The translations under genes were made by a program, and so were the position numbers. The notes beneath the pieces are model-generated. The model saw only the letters and a list, made by a program, of their open reading frames with translations. It did not search any database and was not told the DNA's origin. Source: Streptacidiphilus pinicola (lineage in GTDB: Bacteria > Actinomycetota > Actinomycetes > Streptomycetales > Streptomycetaceae). Taken from it: a stretch of 64,000 nt of DNA. The stretch covers positions 1-64,000 of the forward strand of contig NZ_QKYN01000086.1 of assembly GCF_003258295.1 (NCBI RefSeq), written 5' to 3'. Below are positions 1 to 10,677 of this stretch, one piece after another (positions within the stretch are counted from its first letter, which is position 1; each line of letters begins with the position of its first letter).

Positions 1-1596
1 GCCTACTTCGTCGCGGTCGACGTTCTGACCGTGCTTGGCACAGTAGGCCTGCACGTCGTTGAGGAACTGCGCCCAGGTCGCGGAGAAGCGGGTGTCGTTG
101 GCGTCGACCGCGACGAAGTAGGCCCAGTCGCCCGGGGTGGGGTTGAGCACGGCCTGGATCGCGGCCTGCCCCGGGTTGTCGATGGGCGTCGGCGGCAGGC
201 CCTTGACCACGTAGGTGTTGTAGCCGCCCTGCGGGAGCGCCTTCTGCGCATTGGTGAAGGTCTTGCTGCCCAGGCGGTACTGCAACGGCGTGTCCAGCTC
301 CAGCCGTCCCCAGGTGACGTTGGTGTTGAGGCGGTTGTAGAGGACGCGGGCGATCTTGCCGAAGTCGCCCAGGTTGTTGCCCTCCGCCTGCAGGATGCTC
401 GCCTCCTTCAGCACGTCGTAGGCGTTGTTGAGGTTGGCGCCCTTGCCGGCCGTGTCCAGGTTCAACGACTGAATCTCGCCCTTGGCGTTGCCGACCATCT
501 GCTTGAGCAGGTCGATCGGCTGCATGCCCTTGGTGATCGAGTAACGCGCCGGCCACAGGAAGCCCTCGGGGTTGCCGTTCGCCTCGGAGGGCAGACCGAG
601 CTGTGCGACGTCGTCCTTGGCCGACTTGGCCGTCGTGCCCGCGGGCAGTTTCAGCCGCGAGTCGAGGAGCGCGTAGATCGCCTTCGACGTCATGCCCTCA
701 GGGACGATGACGACCGCGCCGCCCGCCTGGTCCTCCAGCGACTTGAGGGCGGCCGCGCCCGACATCTGCAGCTTCAGCGTGTAGTAACCCGGCTGGATGG
801 TCGAGGCCTTCTTGAGGTCCCCGTTGTAGGCGTTGACGAAGGCCTGCGCGGACTCGACCACGCCGGCTGCCTTCAGGGCGTTGCCGATCACCCATCCGGT
901 GGCGCCGTCCGGCACCTGGACCTGCACTTCGGTCGTTCCGTCACCCGTGAAGTCCGCAGGCGCCCCGTAGTGGCTCTTGTAGTACTGGTAGCCGAAGTAC
1001 CCGCCACCGCCGAGAAGGCCCAGCAGCAGCACCGTGACGCCGAGACAGGCCACACCGCTGCGCTTGCGCTCCTTGCGGCCCTTGGCCTCGTCCTTGCGAC
1101 GACCCGAGCGGCTCTCGTCGTCGTCGGAGAGGAACTGCATGTACTCGTCGTCGCCGAGCTCCCCCTGCTCCTCGACGTAGACGTCCTCGTCGGACTGGTA
1201 CGCGTACTCGTCCTCGGCGGGAGCCTCGCCGCGCCCCTCGGCCTCCAGCTTCGCGGCCTCGGCGACCCAGTCGATCCCGTCCGGCCCCGGGCCGGAGGGC
1301 GGCGGGGTCTGTGGACGCGGGCGCTGCGGCGGCTGCGGGGGCTGCTGCTGATAGCCGGGGTACTGCTGCGGCTGCTGACCGTACGGAGGCTGGTTGTACT
1401 GCGGCTGACCGTACGGAGGCTGGCCGTACTGCGGCTGCTGCTGCCCGTACTGCGGTTGCTGCTGCCCGTAGGGGTAGGGCTGCTGCGGCTGCTGTCCGTA
1501 AGGATGGGGAGCCTGCGGGGGGTACCCGCCCTGCCCGCCGTACGGGCCGGCCTGGCCCCACGGTTCGGAGCCGTAGCCCCGGCCCTGGTCGGTCAT
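1..1596 (-). CDS. mltG: Endolytic murein transglycosylase MltG, cut at its C-terminus by the window edge
   Basis: A membrane-anchored lytic transglycosylase that cleaves nascent peptidoglycan glycan strands. The frame is open from an ATG at 1596 to the window edge (532 codons, no stop seen). Residues about 1-95 are a Pro/Gln/Tyr-rich low-complexity tail with PYGQ/PQYGQ repeats, followed by an acidic stretch, one transmembrane segment at about 180-205, and the YceG/MltG domain. The motif KEASILQAEG gives a probable catalytic Glu at about residue 405, followed by the typical ARVLYNRL segment. Family proteins in this group are about 550-620 aa, so only a short tail is missing. The extreme C-terminus overlaps one arm of a 22-bp inverted repeat at the window edge, so the last codons are doubtful. 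The gene lies downstream of ruvX in the same direction, as usual in actinobacteria. Confidence 0.9.
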   Translation of the reverse strand, partial: MTDQGRGYGSEPWGQAGPYGGQGGYPPQAPHPYGQQPQQPYPYGQQQPQYGQQQPQYGQPPYGQPQYNQPPYGQQPQQYPGYQQQPPQPPQRPRPQTPPPSGPGPDGIDWVAEAAKLEAEGRGEAPAEDEYAYQSDEDVYVEEQGELGDDEYMQFLSDDDESRSGRRKDEAKGRKERKRSGVACLGVTVLLLGLLGGGGYFGYQYYKSHYGAPADFTGDGTTEVQVQVPDGATGWVIGNALKAAGVVESAQAFVNAYNGDLKKASTIQPGYYTLKLQMSGAAALKSLEDQAGGAVVIVPEGMTSKAIYALLDSRLKLPAGTTAKSAKDDVAQLGLPSEANGNPEGFLWPARYSITKGMQPIDLLKQMVGNAKGEIQSLNLDTAGKGANLNNAYDVLKEASILQAEGNNLGDFGKIARVLYNRLNTNVTWGRLELDTPLQYRLGSKTFTNAQKALPQGGYNTYVVKGLPPTPIDNPGQAAIQAVLNPTPGDWAYFVAVDANDTRFSATWAQFLNDVQAYCAKHGQNVDRDEVG

Positions 1597-1766
1597 GCGT
1601 CCCCTCGGATTCGGCGGAAGCGGCAGGTGGTTCGACGTGGCGAATCGAACCGGCGTGCCCATGGGCCCGCTGTGGACGGAACGTTACCCGACCGAGGCCA
1701 AGCCGTGTCGGCGGGCACGTCCGCGCCACGCAGAGCTCTCACAAAGCGTCGCTCACAGTGACGAAA

Positions 1767-1790
1767 GGGGCCCACCAGACGGTGGACCCC
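1767..1790 (-). terminator. Hairpin between ruvX and mltG
   Basis: Ten-base arms (1767-1776 and 1781-1790) are complementary except for one position, around a 4-nt loop, just downstream of the ruvX stop. It has no strong T-run, like most Streptomyces terminators. It could end or attenuate ruvX transcription before mltG, which would then need its own promoter in 1597-1766. Confidence 0.45.
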
Positions 1791-1807
1791 CTTGAACCGG
1801 CGTCAGC

Positions 1808-2275
1808 CTACAGCTCCTCGGTGACCGGAAGAACGGTTTCGCCCGGAGGACGTCCGCTGGACTTCTCGGTCTCCAGCGCGGCCTGCAGGATCACCACGGC
1901 CGCCGCCTGGTCGATCCGCGAGCGCCCCTGCTTCGACTTCACCCCGGCGGCGCGCATGCCCGCCGCCGCGGTGACGGTCGTCATCCGCTCGTCGACCAGC
2001 CGCACCGGCACCGGGTAGACCCGACCGGCCAGCCGGGCGGCGTAGTCGCGCACCTTGGCGGCCGCCGGGCCCTCGCGCCCGCTCAGCGAGCGCGGGAGCC
2101 CGACCACGACCTCGATCGCCTCGTACTCCGCGACGATGGCGGTAAGCCGTCCGAGGGATTTCTTACCTGCCGGGACCGTCTCCACCGGGGTGGCCAGCAG
2201 CCCGTCGGGGTCGCAGGAGGCGACCCCGATCCGGGCGTCGCCGACGTCCACCGCGATCCGGCGTCCTCGACGCAT
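1808..2275 (-). CDS. ruvX: Holliday junction resolvase-like protein RuvX (YqgF)
   Basis: A 155-aa RNase H-fold protein of the YqgF/RuvX family, proposed to act as a Holliday-junction resolvase and in 16S rRNA 5'-end processing. The N-terminal RRIAVDVGDARIGVA carries the first catalytic Asp in the usual DxGxxRIGVA motif. VVGLPRSLSGREGPAA is the family's central motif, and PVRLVDERMTT plus a late Asp (RIDQAAAVVILQ) complete the acidic set. It starts at an ATG 12 nt downstream of alaS, the common alaS-ruvX-mltG order, and is probably cotranscribed with alaS. Confidence 0.9.
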   Translation of the reverse strand: MRRGRRIAVDVGDARIGVASCDPDGLLATPVETVPAGKKSLGRLTAIVAEYEAIEVVVGLPRSLSGREGPAAAKVRDYAARLAGRVYPVPVRLVDERMTTVTAAAGMRAAGVKSKQGRSRIDQAAAVVILQAALETEKSSGRPPGETVLPVTEEL

Positions 2276-2287
2276 CGGCGACCGACC

Positions 2288-4959
<2,672 letters not shown>

Positions 4960-4960
<1 letters not shown>

Positions 4961-5319
4961 TACAGGTCCTCATTCCGGTCGAGCTTGGTGATGACGTTGT
5001 CGATTGGTACAGGGGTGCCGGGCGGGAGCGCCGCACGGACGGCTGCGGCGCGCAGCACGCGGGCGTCCTCGGAGTAGCCGGGCGTGGCCAGCACGCTGCC
5101 GTCCAGGCCGAGCTGACGGTTCAGCTGGAGCTCGCGCTGGAGCATCCCGGCGCGCACCTCGTCCCTGAAACTCCGCACGGCCTTGCCGACTTCGAGCGAG
5201 CCGAGGGCCGCACCCTCGGCCAGGCTGCCCGGGGTGAGCGAACGCGCCACGCGGTTCGCCTTGTTGATGGTCCAGACGGTGGCGCCGGCGCCCACCGCCA
5301 TCCAGAAGATCCTGCGCAT
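4960..5319 (-). CDS. DUF6167-like small protein upstream of alaS
   Basis: A 119-aa protein with an N-terminal hydrophobic segment ([17 protein letters not shown]) that could be a membrane anchor, followed by a charged region that is probably helical. Proteins of this type sit directly upstream of alaS in many Streptomyces genomes and are annotated as domain of unknown function (DUF6167, from memory). It lies 4 nt downstream of the DUF948 gene and overlaps alaS by one base, so it is translationally coupled. No catalytic motif is visible and the function is unknown. Confidence 0.75.
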
Positions 5320-5323
5320 CGGC

Positions 5324-5809
5324 TCAGCCCCTCCTTCCGAGGCCCACCAGGCGCAGCAGCCCGTTGCGACGTACCGTCGCCCGCTGCACCTCGGCCTTCA
5401 CCATCCGTTCGATGATCTCCCGCTCCGACTGGTGCGGGACGTACTTCTCCGGACGTCCGGCCGCGCGCTGCTTCGCCACCGCGCTGCGCACGCCGTAACT
5501 GAACGCGGAGAGCTTGACCAGCGGCCCGCCGAGGGTCGCGGCCATCGTGGAGGAGAGCGCCTGCGCGTTCGCGGCGGCGTCCTGGACGTCGGCGGTGATC
5601 GCGTCGACGCGCGCCAGCTGGTCGTTGGCGGCGCGCAGGGTCTGCGCGGCCTCGTCGAGCAGCGGCACGGCCCGCTCGGTCACGGACTCGACCAGCGCGG
5701 TGGCCTCCCGCAGGGCGCGCGCGAGGCGCACCAGCACCACGGCGAGGAGGGTGACCAGCACCGCCCAGAACACGGCGACGACGAGGCCCGCAACCTCTCC
5801 ACCCGACAC
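5324..5809 (-). CDS. DUF948-family membrane-anchored coiled-coil protein
   Basis: About 161 aa. Residues 4-28 (GEVAGLVVAVFWAVLVTLLAVVL) form one transmembrane helix, followed by a long helical stretch (ALREATALVESVTERAVPLLDEAAQTLRAAN) typical of DUF948 and a basic C-terminus. I chose the GTG at 5809 because GAGGGAG lies about 8 nt upstream; a TTG at 5830 would add seven residues with no better ribosome site. It is first in the probable DUF948-DUF6167-alaS-ruvX operon. Function is unknown; DUF948 proteins have been described as general-stress-like in Firmicutes. Confidence 0.75.
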   Translation of the reverse strand: MSGGEVAGLVVAVFWAVLVTLLAVVLVRLARALREATALVESVTERAVPLLDEAAQTLRAANDQLARVDAITADVQDAAANAQALSSTMAATLGGPLVKLSAFSYGVRSAVAKQRAAGRPEKYVPHQSEREIIERMVKAEVQRATVRRNGLLRLVGLGRRG

Positions 5810-5935
5810 CTTGGCGCTCCCTCGCAGCAAAAGCTGGTCTATCTGCGAAACCCTATCGCGCCGAACGCCCTAATCCCGACTGCAATAACCGGCGCCGCCC
5901 GGGGCATGACCAGCCAGCCAATCAGCCGGCGCAGC

Positions 5936-5992
5936 GATCGCGCAGGGTTATCCCCGTGTCGGTGGTTGCTCGCGCAGTTCCTCGCGCCCCTG
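5936..5992. repeat. Dispersed intergenic palindromic repeat, copy A
   Basis: This 57-bp stretch ends in the core CGCGCAGTTCCTCGCGCCCC and matches 35509-35564 over nearly its full length (GATCGCGCAGGG, TGTCGGTGGTT and the core are shared). It belongs to the repeat family seen at five intergenic loci in this window. It lies in the 262-nt gap between the divergently transcribed DUF948 and STAND-ATPase genes. Otherwise that gap shows nothing I recognise. Confidence 0.7.
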
Positions 5993-6071
5993 GGGGCACT
6001 GCCACGTAACCTACCGATCAGTCAGCTCGTTGGGCCGTCCAGGGGACGATCAACCTCCGGAGGAGGTCACG

Positions 6072-8234
6072 GTGACAGCCAACGGCAATCTGCCCGCCGA
6101 GCTCACCGGGTTCGTGGGCCGCACGGTCGAGCTCGCCGTCGCGCAGCGCCTGCTGCGCCGCGCCCGGCTGGTGACCGTCGTCGGTCCCGGCGGCGTGGGA
6201 AAGAGCCGGCTGGCCCGGCGAGCCGCCGCGGGCGCGCTGCCCGACTTCGCCGACGGCGCCTGGCTCGTCCCCTGCGCCGAACTGAGCGACCCCGCCCTGC
6301 TCTGCCACGCCGTCGCCGAGGCGCTGCGGCTGACGGACGGCACCGCGCGCCCGGCGCGCGAGGCGCTGCGGGACTTCCTCGCGCCACGCCGCCTGCTGCT
6401 GGTCCTCGACGGCTGTGAACACCTGGTCGAGGAGGCCGCGCCGCTGCTCGCGTCGCTGCTGACCACGGCGCCGGGGCTGAAGGTGCTGGCGACCAGCCGC
6501 GAGCCGCTGGGCGTGGAGGGCGAGCAGCAGCTGCCGCTCTCGCCGCTGCCCACCGAGGGCCCCGACGCGGACGCGGTGACGCTCTTCGCACAGCGCGCCG
6601 TGGCCGCTCTGCCCGGCTTCGCCGTCACGCCGGAGAACGCCGAGCAGGTCGGCGCGCTCTGCCGCCGGCTCGACGGCATCCCGCTGGCCCTCGAGCTGGC
6701 CGCGGGCCGGCTGCCGCTGCTCTCGGTGCAGCAGATCAACGAGCGGCTCGGCGACCGCTTCGCCCTGCTGACCGGCGGGGCGCGCACCGCCCTGCCGCGC
6801 CACCAGACGCTGCGCACCGCGATCGGCTGGAGTCACGAGCTGTGCAGCGCCCAGGAGCGCCTGCTCTGGGCGCGTCTCTCGGTCTTCGTCGGCACCTTCG
6901 ACCTGGACGCCGCGCAGTACGTCTGCTCCGGCGAGGGCCTCACCGCGGAGGAGGTGCTGGAGACGCTCGGCGCGCTGGTCGCCAAGTCCGTGCTGCTGCG
7001 CGAGCCGGGGCTGGTCGACGGCGTGGCGCGCTACCGCATGCTCGACACGCTGCGCGAGTACGGCGCGCAGTGGCTGCGCGCCGCCGACGGCGAACACCTG
7101 CTGCGGCGCCGCCACCGGGACTGGTACCTGGGCCTGGCCACCTGGGGCGAGGTCGAGTGGTTCAGCCCGCGCCAGCTGGAGACCTCGGTGCGGACCGAGG
7201 CCGCGCACAGCAACCTACGCGCCGCGCTGGAGTACTGCCTGACCGATCCGGGCGAGGAGCAGCTGGCGCTCTTCCTGGCCGGCACGCTCTGGTACTTCTG
7301 GGTCGGCTGCGGTCACCTCGGCGAGGGCCGGGTCTGGCTGGACCGCGCGCTGGACCTGGCGCCGGAGCCGACGGAGGCGCGCGCCAAGGCGTTGTGGGTC
7401 ACCGGCTACCTGTGCATCCTGCAGGGCGACCGCCTGCACGCGATCCGGCTGCTGGAGGAGTGCCGGCAGCAGGCGCTGGACACCGGCGACGACCGGGCGC
7501 TGGCCTACGCCGTGCACCGACAGGGCTGCGCGGCGCTGATCGCCGACGACCTCGACCGGGCCGTCTCCCTGTTCGACGAGGCGCTGTGGCACTACGACCA
7601 GCTCGGCGAGCTGAACAGCAACGTGCTGATGGGCATGTTCGAGCTGGGGCTCGCGCACACCTTCCGCGGCGACGCGGCCACCGGCGCGGCGTGGATCGGC
7701 AAGGTGCTGGTCGAGTGCGAGCGGTTCGGCGAGCGCTGGGCCTACGCCTACGGGCTCTTCGCCTCCGCGTACGCGGCCTGGTCCGTCGGGGACACGGCCA
7801 AGGCCCGGGCGCAGGCCCGCGAGTGCGTCCGGCTCAACCACGCCTTCCGGGACCTGGTCGGCCTGGTGCTCGGCATCGAGCTGCTGGCGCTGCTGGCCAC
7901 CGAGCCGGGCGACGACGGCACGCCGGGCGATCTGCGCGAGGCCGCGTTGCTGCAGGGCGCCGCGCACACGCTGTGGCGCTCGGTCGGCGAACCGCTCTTC
8001 GGCTCGGACAGCTTCAACGCCGCGCACCACGCGTGCAAGCAGCGGGTCCGGCACGGCCTGCCCGAGGCCGAGGCCGCCGAGGCGTTCCGCCGCGGCACCA
8101 CCTTCGCCCTGGACGAGCTGGTCGTGCGCGCCCTGGCGCAGCAGCCGGCCGCACAGGCCGGGACAGCACAGCGCCCCCACGACCGAACGGCCGTGGGGGC
8201 GCTGCGAGAACCGCTCGCGGGTCAGCGCGAGTAG
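6072..8234 (+). CDS. STAND/NB-ARC-type ATPase with C-terminal TPR-like region, no HTH
   Basis: A 720-aa signal-transduction ATPase of the AfsR/LuxR-LAL class. The Walker A motif GPGGVGKS is at about residues 37-44, and Walker B is RLLLVLDGCEH. The NB-ARC signature LDGIPLALELAAGRL follows, then a winged-helix-like stretch (GVARYRMLDTLREYGAQ) and degenerate TPR-type helices to the end. The GTG start at 6072 has GGAGGAGGT 4 nt upstream; the longer frame from 6030 lacks such a site. Relatives often carry a C-terminal LuxR or N-terminal SARP DNA-binding domain; neither is present. The last about 20 codons run through the rpsD terminator hairpin, and the stop overlaps the rpsD 3' end by 13 bp, so the native C-terminus may have been lost. 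Ligand and partner are unknown. Confidence 0.8.
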   Translation: MTANGNLPAELTGFVGRTVELAVAQRLLRRARLVTVVGPGGVGKSRLARRAAAGALPDFADGAWLVPCAELSDPALLCHAVAEALRLTDGTARPAREALRDFLAPRRLLLVLDGCEHLVEEAAPLLASLLTTAPGLKVLATSREPLGVEGEQQLPLSPLPTEGPDADAVTLFAQRAVAALPGFAVTPENAEQVGALCRRLDGIPLALELAAGRLPLLSVQQINERLGDRFALLTGGARTALPRHQTLRTAIGWSHELCSAQERLLWARLSVFVGTFDLDAAQYVCSGEGLTAEEVLETLGALVAKSVLLREPGLVDGVARYRMLDTLREYGAQWLRAADGEHLLRRRHRDWYLGLATWGEVEWFSPRQLETSVRTEAAHSNLRAALEYCLTDPGEEQLALFLAGTLWYFWVGCGHLGEGRVWLDRALDLAPEPTEARAKALWVTGYLCILQGDRLHAIRLLEECRQQALDTGDDRALAYAVHRQGCAALIADDLDRAVSLFDEALWHYDQLGELNSNVLMGMFELGLAHTFRGDAATGAAWIGKVLVECERFGERWAYAYGLFASAYAAWSVGDTAKARAQARECVRLNHAFRDLVGLVLGIELLALLATEPGDDGTPGDLREAALLQGAAHTLWRSVGEPLFGSDSFNAAHHACKQRVRHGLPEAEAAEAFRRGTTFALDELVVRALAQQPAAQAGTAQRPHDRTAVGALREPLAGQRE
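8169..8204 (-). terminator. rpsD terminator, embedded in the 3' coding end of the ATPase gene
   Basis: A perfect 13-bp inverted repeat (8169-8181 and 8192-8204) with a 10-nt loop lies 18 nt past the rpsD stop codon. It is the strongest hairpin near the end of rpsD. It lies inside the last 22 codons of the convergent ATPase gene and could serve both transcripts. Confidence 0.8.
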
Positions 8235-8836
8235 TACTCGACGACGAGCTGCTCGTCGCAGATGACCGGAACCTCACGCCGCTGGGGCAGGCGGTCCAGA
8301 CGGAAGGCCAGGGCCTTCAGGTTGACCTCGAGGTACTTCGCGGTCTGACCCTCACCCGCGTTGCCACCCTCGCGGGCGACGACGAACGGGGTCTTCTCCT
8401 TGGAGCGGTCGCGGACCGTCACGACGAAGCCGGGCTTCATCTGGAACGACGGACGGTTGACCTTGTGGCCGTTGACCTCGATGTGGCCGTGGACGACCAT
8501 CTGACGGGCCTGGTAGATCGTGCGGGCGATGCCCGAACGCAGGACCAGGGCGTCGAGACGGGTCTCGAGCAGCGCGACCAGCGCCTCACCGGTCTTGCCC
8601 TCGACCTTGCGGGCACGGTCGAACGCACGGGCCATCTGGGTCTCGGACAGGTCGTACTGGGCGCGCAGACGCTGCTTCTCGACCAGACGGACCTTGTAGT
8701 CCGAGTTCTGCTTGCGGCCACGGCCGTGCTGCCCCGGCGGGTACGGGCGGGCCTCGAAGTACTTGACGGACTTCGGGGTCAGCGGAATGCCCAGGGCACG
8801 GGCAATCTTGACCTTGGGGCGCTTCTGGTTCGCCAT
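8222..8836 (-). CDS. rpsD: 30S ribosomal protein S4
   Basis: A 204-aa primary 16S rRNA-binding protein. The N-terminus MANQKRPKVKIARALG lacks the zinc-binding Cys of C+ paralogues, as expected of a C- form. The S4 RNA-binding fold is seen in RLDALVLRSGIARTIYQARQMVVHGHIEVNG. The gene is monocistronic and separate from the rpsM/rpoA operon, as in Streptomyces. It has a long upstream leader (8837-9132) and an embedded terminator. S4 autoregulates in many bacteria, which makes the leader interesting. Confidence 0.98.
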   Translation of the reverse strand: MANQKRPKVKIARALGIPLTPKSVKYFEARPYPPGQHGRGRKQNSDYKVRLVEKQRLRAQYDLSETQMARAFDRARKVEGKTGEALVALLETRLDALVLRSGIARTIYQARQMVVHGHIEVNGHKVNRPSFQMKPGFVVTVRDRSKEKTPFVVAREGGNAGEGQTAKYLEVNLKALAFRLDRLPQRREVPVICDEQLVVEYYSR

Positions 8837-9132
8837 GAACCATTACCTCTTTCGGTTGTTTACTGGCTCACCGCTGTTGAAGGAGGTCGCCTCTCGCGGT
8901 CCGGGAAACCGTCCCGCCGTGAAGGCGGGCCGGCAGCCGCTCCCGGGACCGGGCACAACGTGCTGCACGCGAGTGGCCCACCGACCCTGCTGGGTGGTGG
9001 GCTGCACGCGACACCCGAAGGGTGCGCGACGCTCCTGCCGTCCGCCCTCGCGGGCAGGCGGCCTGTATGACGCCCCGACGGTGATGCCGCATCCTGCGAT
9101 GCGACCCGGGACGTCTCGCTCGGGAAAGTCTA
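8837..9132 (-). promoter_or_regulatory. Structured 5' leader and probable promoter of rpsD
   Basis: This occupies most of the 395-nt gap between rpsD and the divergent amidase gene. A TAGACT -10-like hexamer lies at 9127-9132 on the minus strand, about 290 nt upstream of the rpsD ATG; I found no good -35. The leader has several hairpin-forming segments: GCCCACC/GGTGGGC arms around 8974-9003 with an inner CCC/GGG pair, a CACCC-TTCG-GGTG hairpin near 9012-9025, and CCCGCC/GGCGGG near 8911-8930. A ribosome-binding AAGAGG precedes the ATG. An S4-binding regulatory leader is plausible but not shown. Confidence 0.4.
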
Positions 9133-9185
9133 CAGGCTCGGCCACCCCTCGCTTTCCATGCCCCGCCCAGTGGCTCCATTGCCAT

Positions 9186-9202
9186 TGTCAATGCTATTGA
9201 CA
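9186..9202. promoter_or_regulatory. Palindrome with embedded TTGACA upstream of the amidase gene
   Basis: TGTCAATGCTATTGACA has perfect 7-bp arms around a 3-bp centre and lies 30 bp before the amidase ATG. The right arm contains a consensus -35 hexamer (TTGACA, 9197-9202), so a bound repressor would block it. A -10 is not obvious (GGTATC at 9223-9228 is about 20 bp away). It looks like an operator; the cognate regulator is not adjacent. Confidence 0.5.
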
Positions 9203-9231
9203 CTGGCGTTGACCCTGGTGAGGGTATCCGC

Positions 9232-10677
9232 ATGGACTCACTCGAACTCGCCTACCTGCCCGCGACCGACGCGCTCCGCGCGTTCCGGCAGCGCCTGCTC
9301 TCCCCCGTCGAGCTGATGGAGGCCGTCATCGACCGGGCCGAGCGCACCGAGCCCGACGTCAACTGCCTCAGCGAGCGCCTCTTCGAGGAGGGCCTCGCCG
9401 CCGCGCGGGAGGCCGAGCGGCGCTACCTCGGGCACGGCCCGGCACCCCGGCCGCTGGAGGGGCTGCCCGTCGCCGCCAAGGACGAGCACCCGATCGCCGG
9501 ACGCCTCTGCACCGAGGGCTCGCTGCTCCTCGCGGACGAGATCGCGACGGAGACCCACCCGGTGATCCAGCGGGTCCAGGCGTCCGGCGGCATCATCCAC
9601 GCGCGGACCACCACGCCGGAGTTCTGCTGCGCCGCGTTCACGCAGTCCAAGCTCTGGGGCGTCACCCGCAATCCCTGGTCGCTCGCGCACTCCTGCGGCG
9701 GATCCTCCGGCGGCTCCGGCGCCGCGCTCGCCGCGGGCAACGCGCCGCTGGCGACCGGCTCGGACATCGGCGGATCGATCCGGCTGCCCGCCTCCTTCAA
9801 CGGCGTCGTCGGCTTCAAGCCGCCCTACGGGCGCGTCCCGGCGCTGCCGCCGTTCAACCTCGACACCTTCTGCCACGACGGCCCGATGGCCCGCACGATC
9901 GCGGACACGGCCCTGCTGCAGAACACCATCGCCGGCCCCTGGCCCGGCGACGTCGTGTCACTGCGTCCGAAGCTGGAGCTGCCGACGGCGTACGAGGGTG
10001 CGGCCGGCGTCGCGGGGATGCGGATCGCGCTCTGCGTGAACCTCGGCGACTACACCGTGGACCCGGACGTCGAGGCCAACACCCGCGCCGTCGCGGACGC
10101 GCTGCGGGACGCCGGGGCGATCGTCGAGGAGGTCGCGCTCGGCTGGACCCGCGAGCTGATCGACCAGGCCGCGTGGGCGCACTTCGGCGCCATCTTCGGG
10201 CCGTCCGTCGGACAGGCCGCCGAGGCGGCGCCCGAGCTGCTGACCGGCTACGCCCGCGCTTTCGCGCAGCGCGCGGCCGAGGCGGCCGAGGAGATCACCT
10301 TCCTGGAGGGGCTGGAGCTGGAGGGCCGCCTCTACGCCGAGCTCGGCGCCGTCCTGGAGCGCTACGACGCGCTGCTCTGCCCCACCGCCGCGATCCCGGC
10401 CCTGGCGGCGGACGACGAGTACACCGAGACCCGGCTCTCCATCGCCGGGGTCGAGCAGGAGCACTACATGGCGATGGCGATGACCATCGGGTTCAACATC
10501 TGCTCGCGCTGCCCGGTGCTCTCCGTCCCCTCCGGCTTCGCGGCGAACGGCGTGCCGACGGGTGTGCAGATCGTGGGCCGGACCTACGACGACGCCACCG
10601 TGTTCCGCGTCGGCGCGGCGATCGAGGAGACCCGGCCGTGGGCCTACGTCTCAGGCCGACGTCCCCTGGTCGGCTGA
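9232..10677 (+). CDS. Amidase-signature family amidohydrolase
   Basis: A 481-aa amidase-signature enzyme that hydrolyses carboxylic amides with a Ser-cisSer-Lys triad. The Lys is in GLPVAAKDE, the Gly/Ser-rich core is [16 protein letters not shown], and the nucleophile region is [13 protein letters not shown]. It is similar in layout to GatA/AtzF/indoleacetamide hydrolases, but no GatB or GatC lies alongside, so it is probably catabolic; substrate unknown. The ATG at 9232 follows AGGG 7 nt upstream. Its 3' end overlaps that of the convergent rarA gene by 27 bp. Confidence 0.9.
   Translation: MDSLELAYLPATDALRAFRQRLLSPVELMEAVIDRAERTEPDVNCLSERLFEEGLAAAREAERRYLGHGPAPRPLEGLPVAAKDEHPIAGRLCTEGSLLLADEIATETHPVIQRVQASGGIIHARTTTPEFCCAAFTQSKLWGVTRNPWSLAHSCGGSSGGSGAALAAGNAPLATGSDIGGSIRLPASFNGVVGFKPPYGRVPALPPFNLDTFCHDGPMARTIADTALLQNTIAGPWPGDVVSLRPKLELPTAYEGAAGVAGMRIALCVNLGDYTVDPDVEANTRAVADALRDAGAIVEEVALGWTRELIDQAAWAHFGAIFGPSVGQAAEAAPELLTGYARAFAQRAAEAAEEITFLEGLELEGRLYAELGAVLERYDALLCPTAAIPALAADDEYTETRLSIAGVEQEHYMAMAMTIGFNICSRCPVLSVPSGFAANGVPTGVQIVGRTYDDATVFRVGAAIEETRPWAYVSGRRPLVG

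Noticed and set aside
6842-9070. 742-aa plus-strand frame running through the ATPase gene, rpsD and its leader.
   Set aside because: It is frame-shifted relative to the NB-ARC gene and antisense to rpsD; its composition is Arg/Ala/Gly-rich without motifs.
9232-10677. GatA subunit of the Glu/Asp-tRNA amidotransferase.
   Set aside because: No gatC or gatB nearby, and the protein has its own palindromic promoter; a generic amidase is the safer call.
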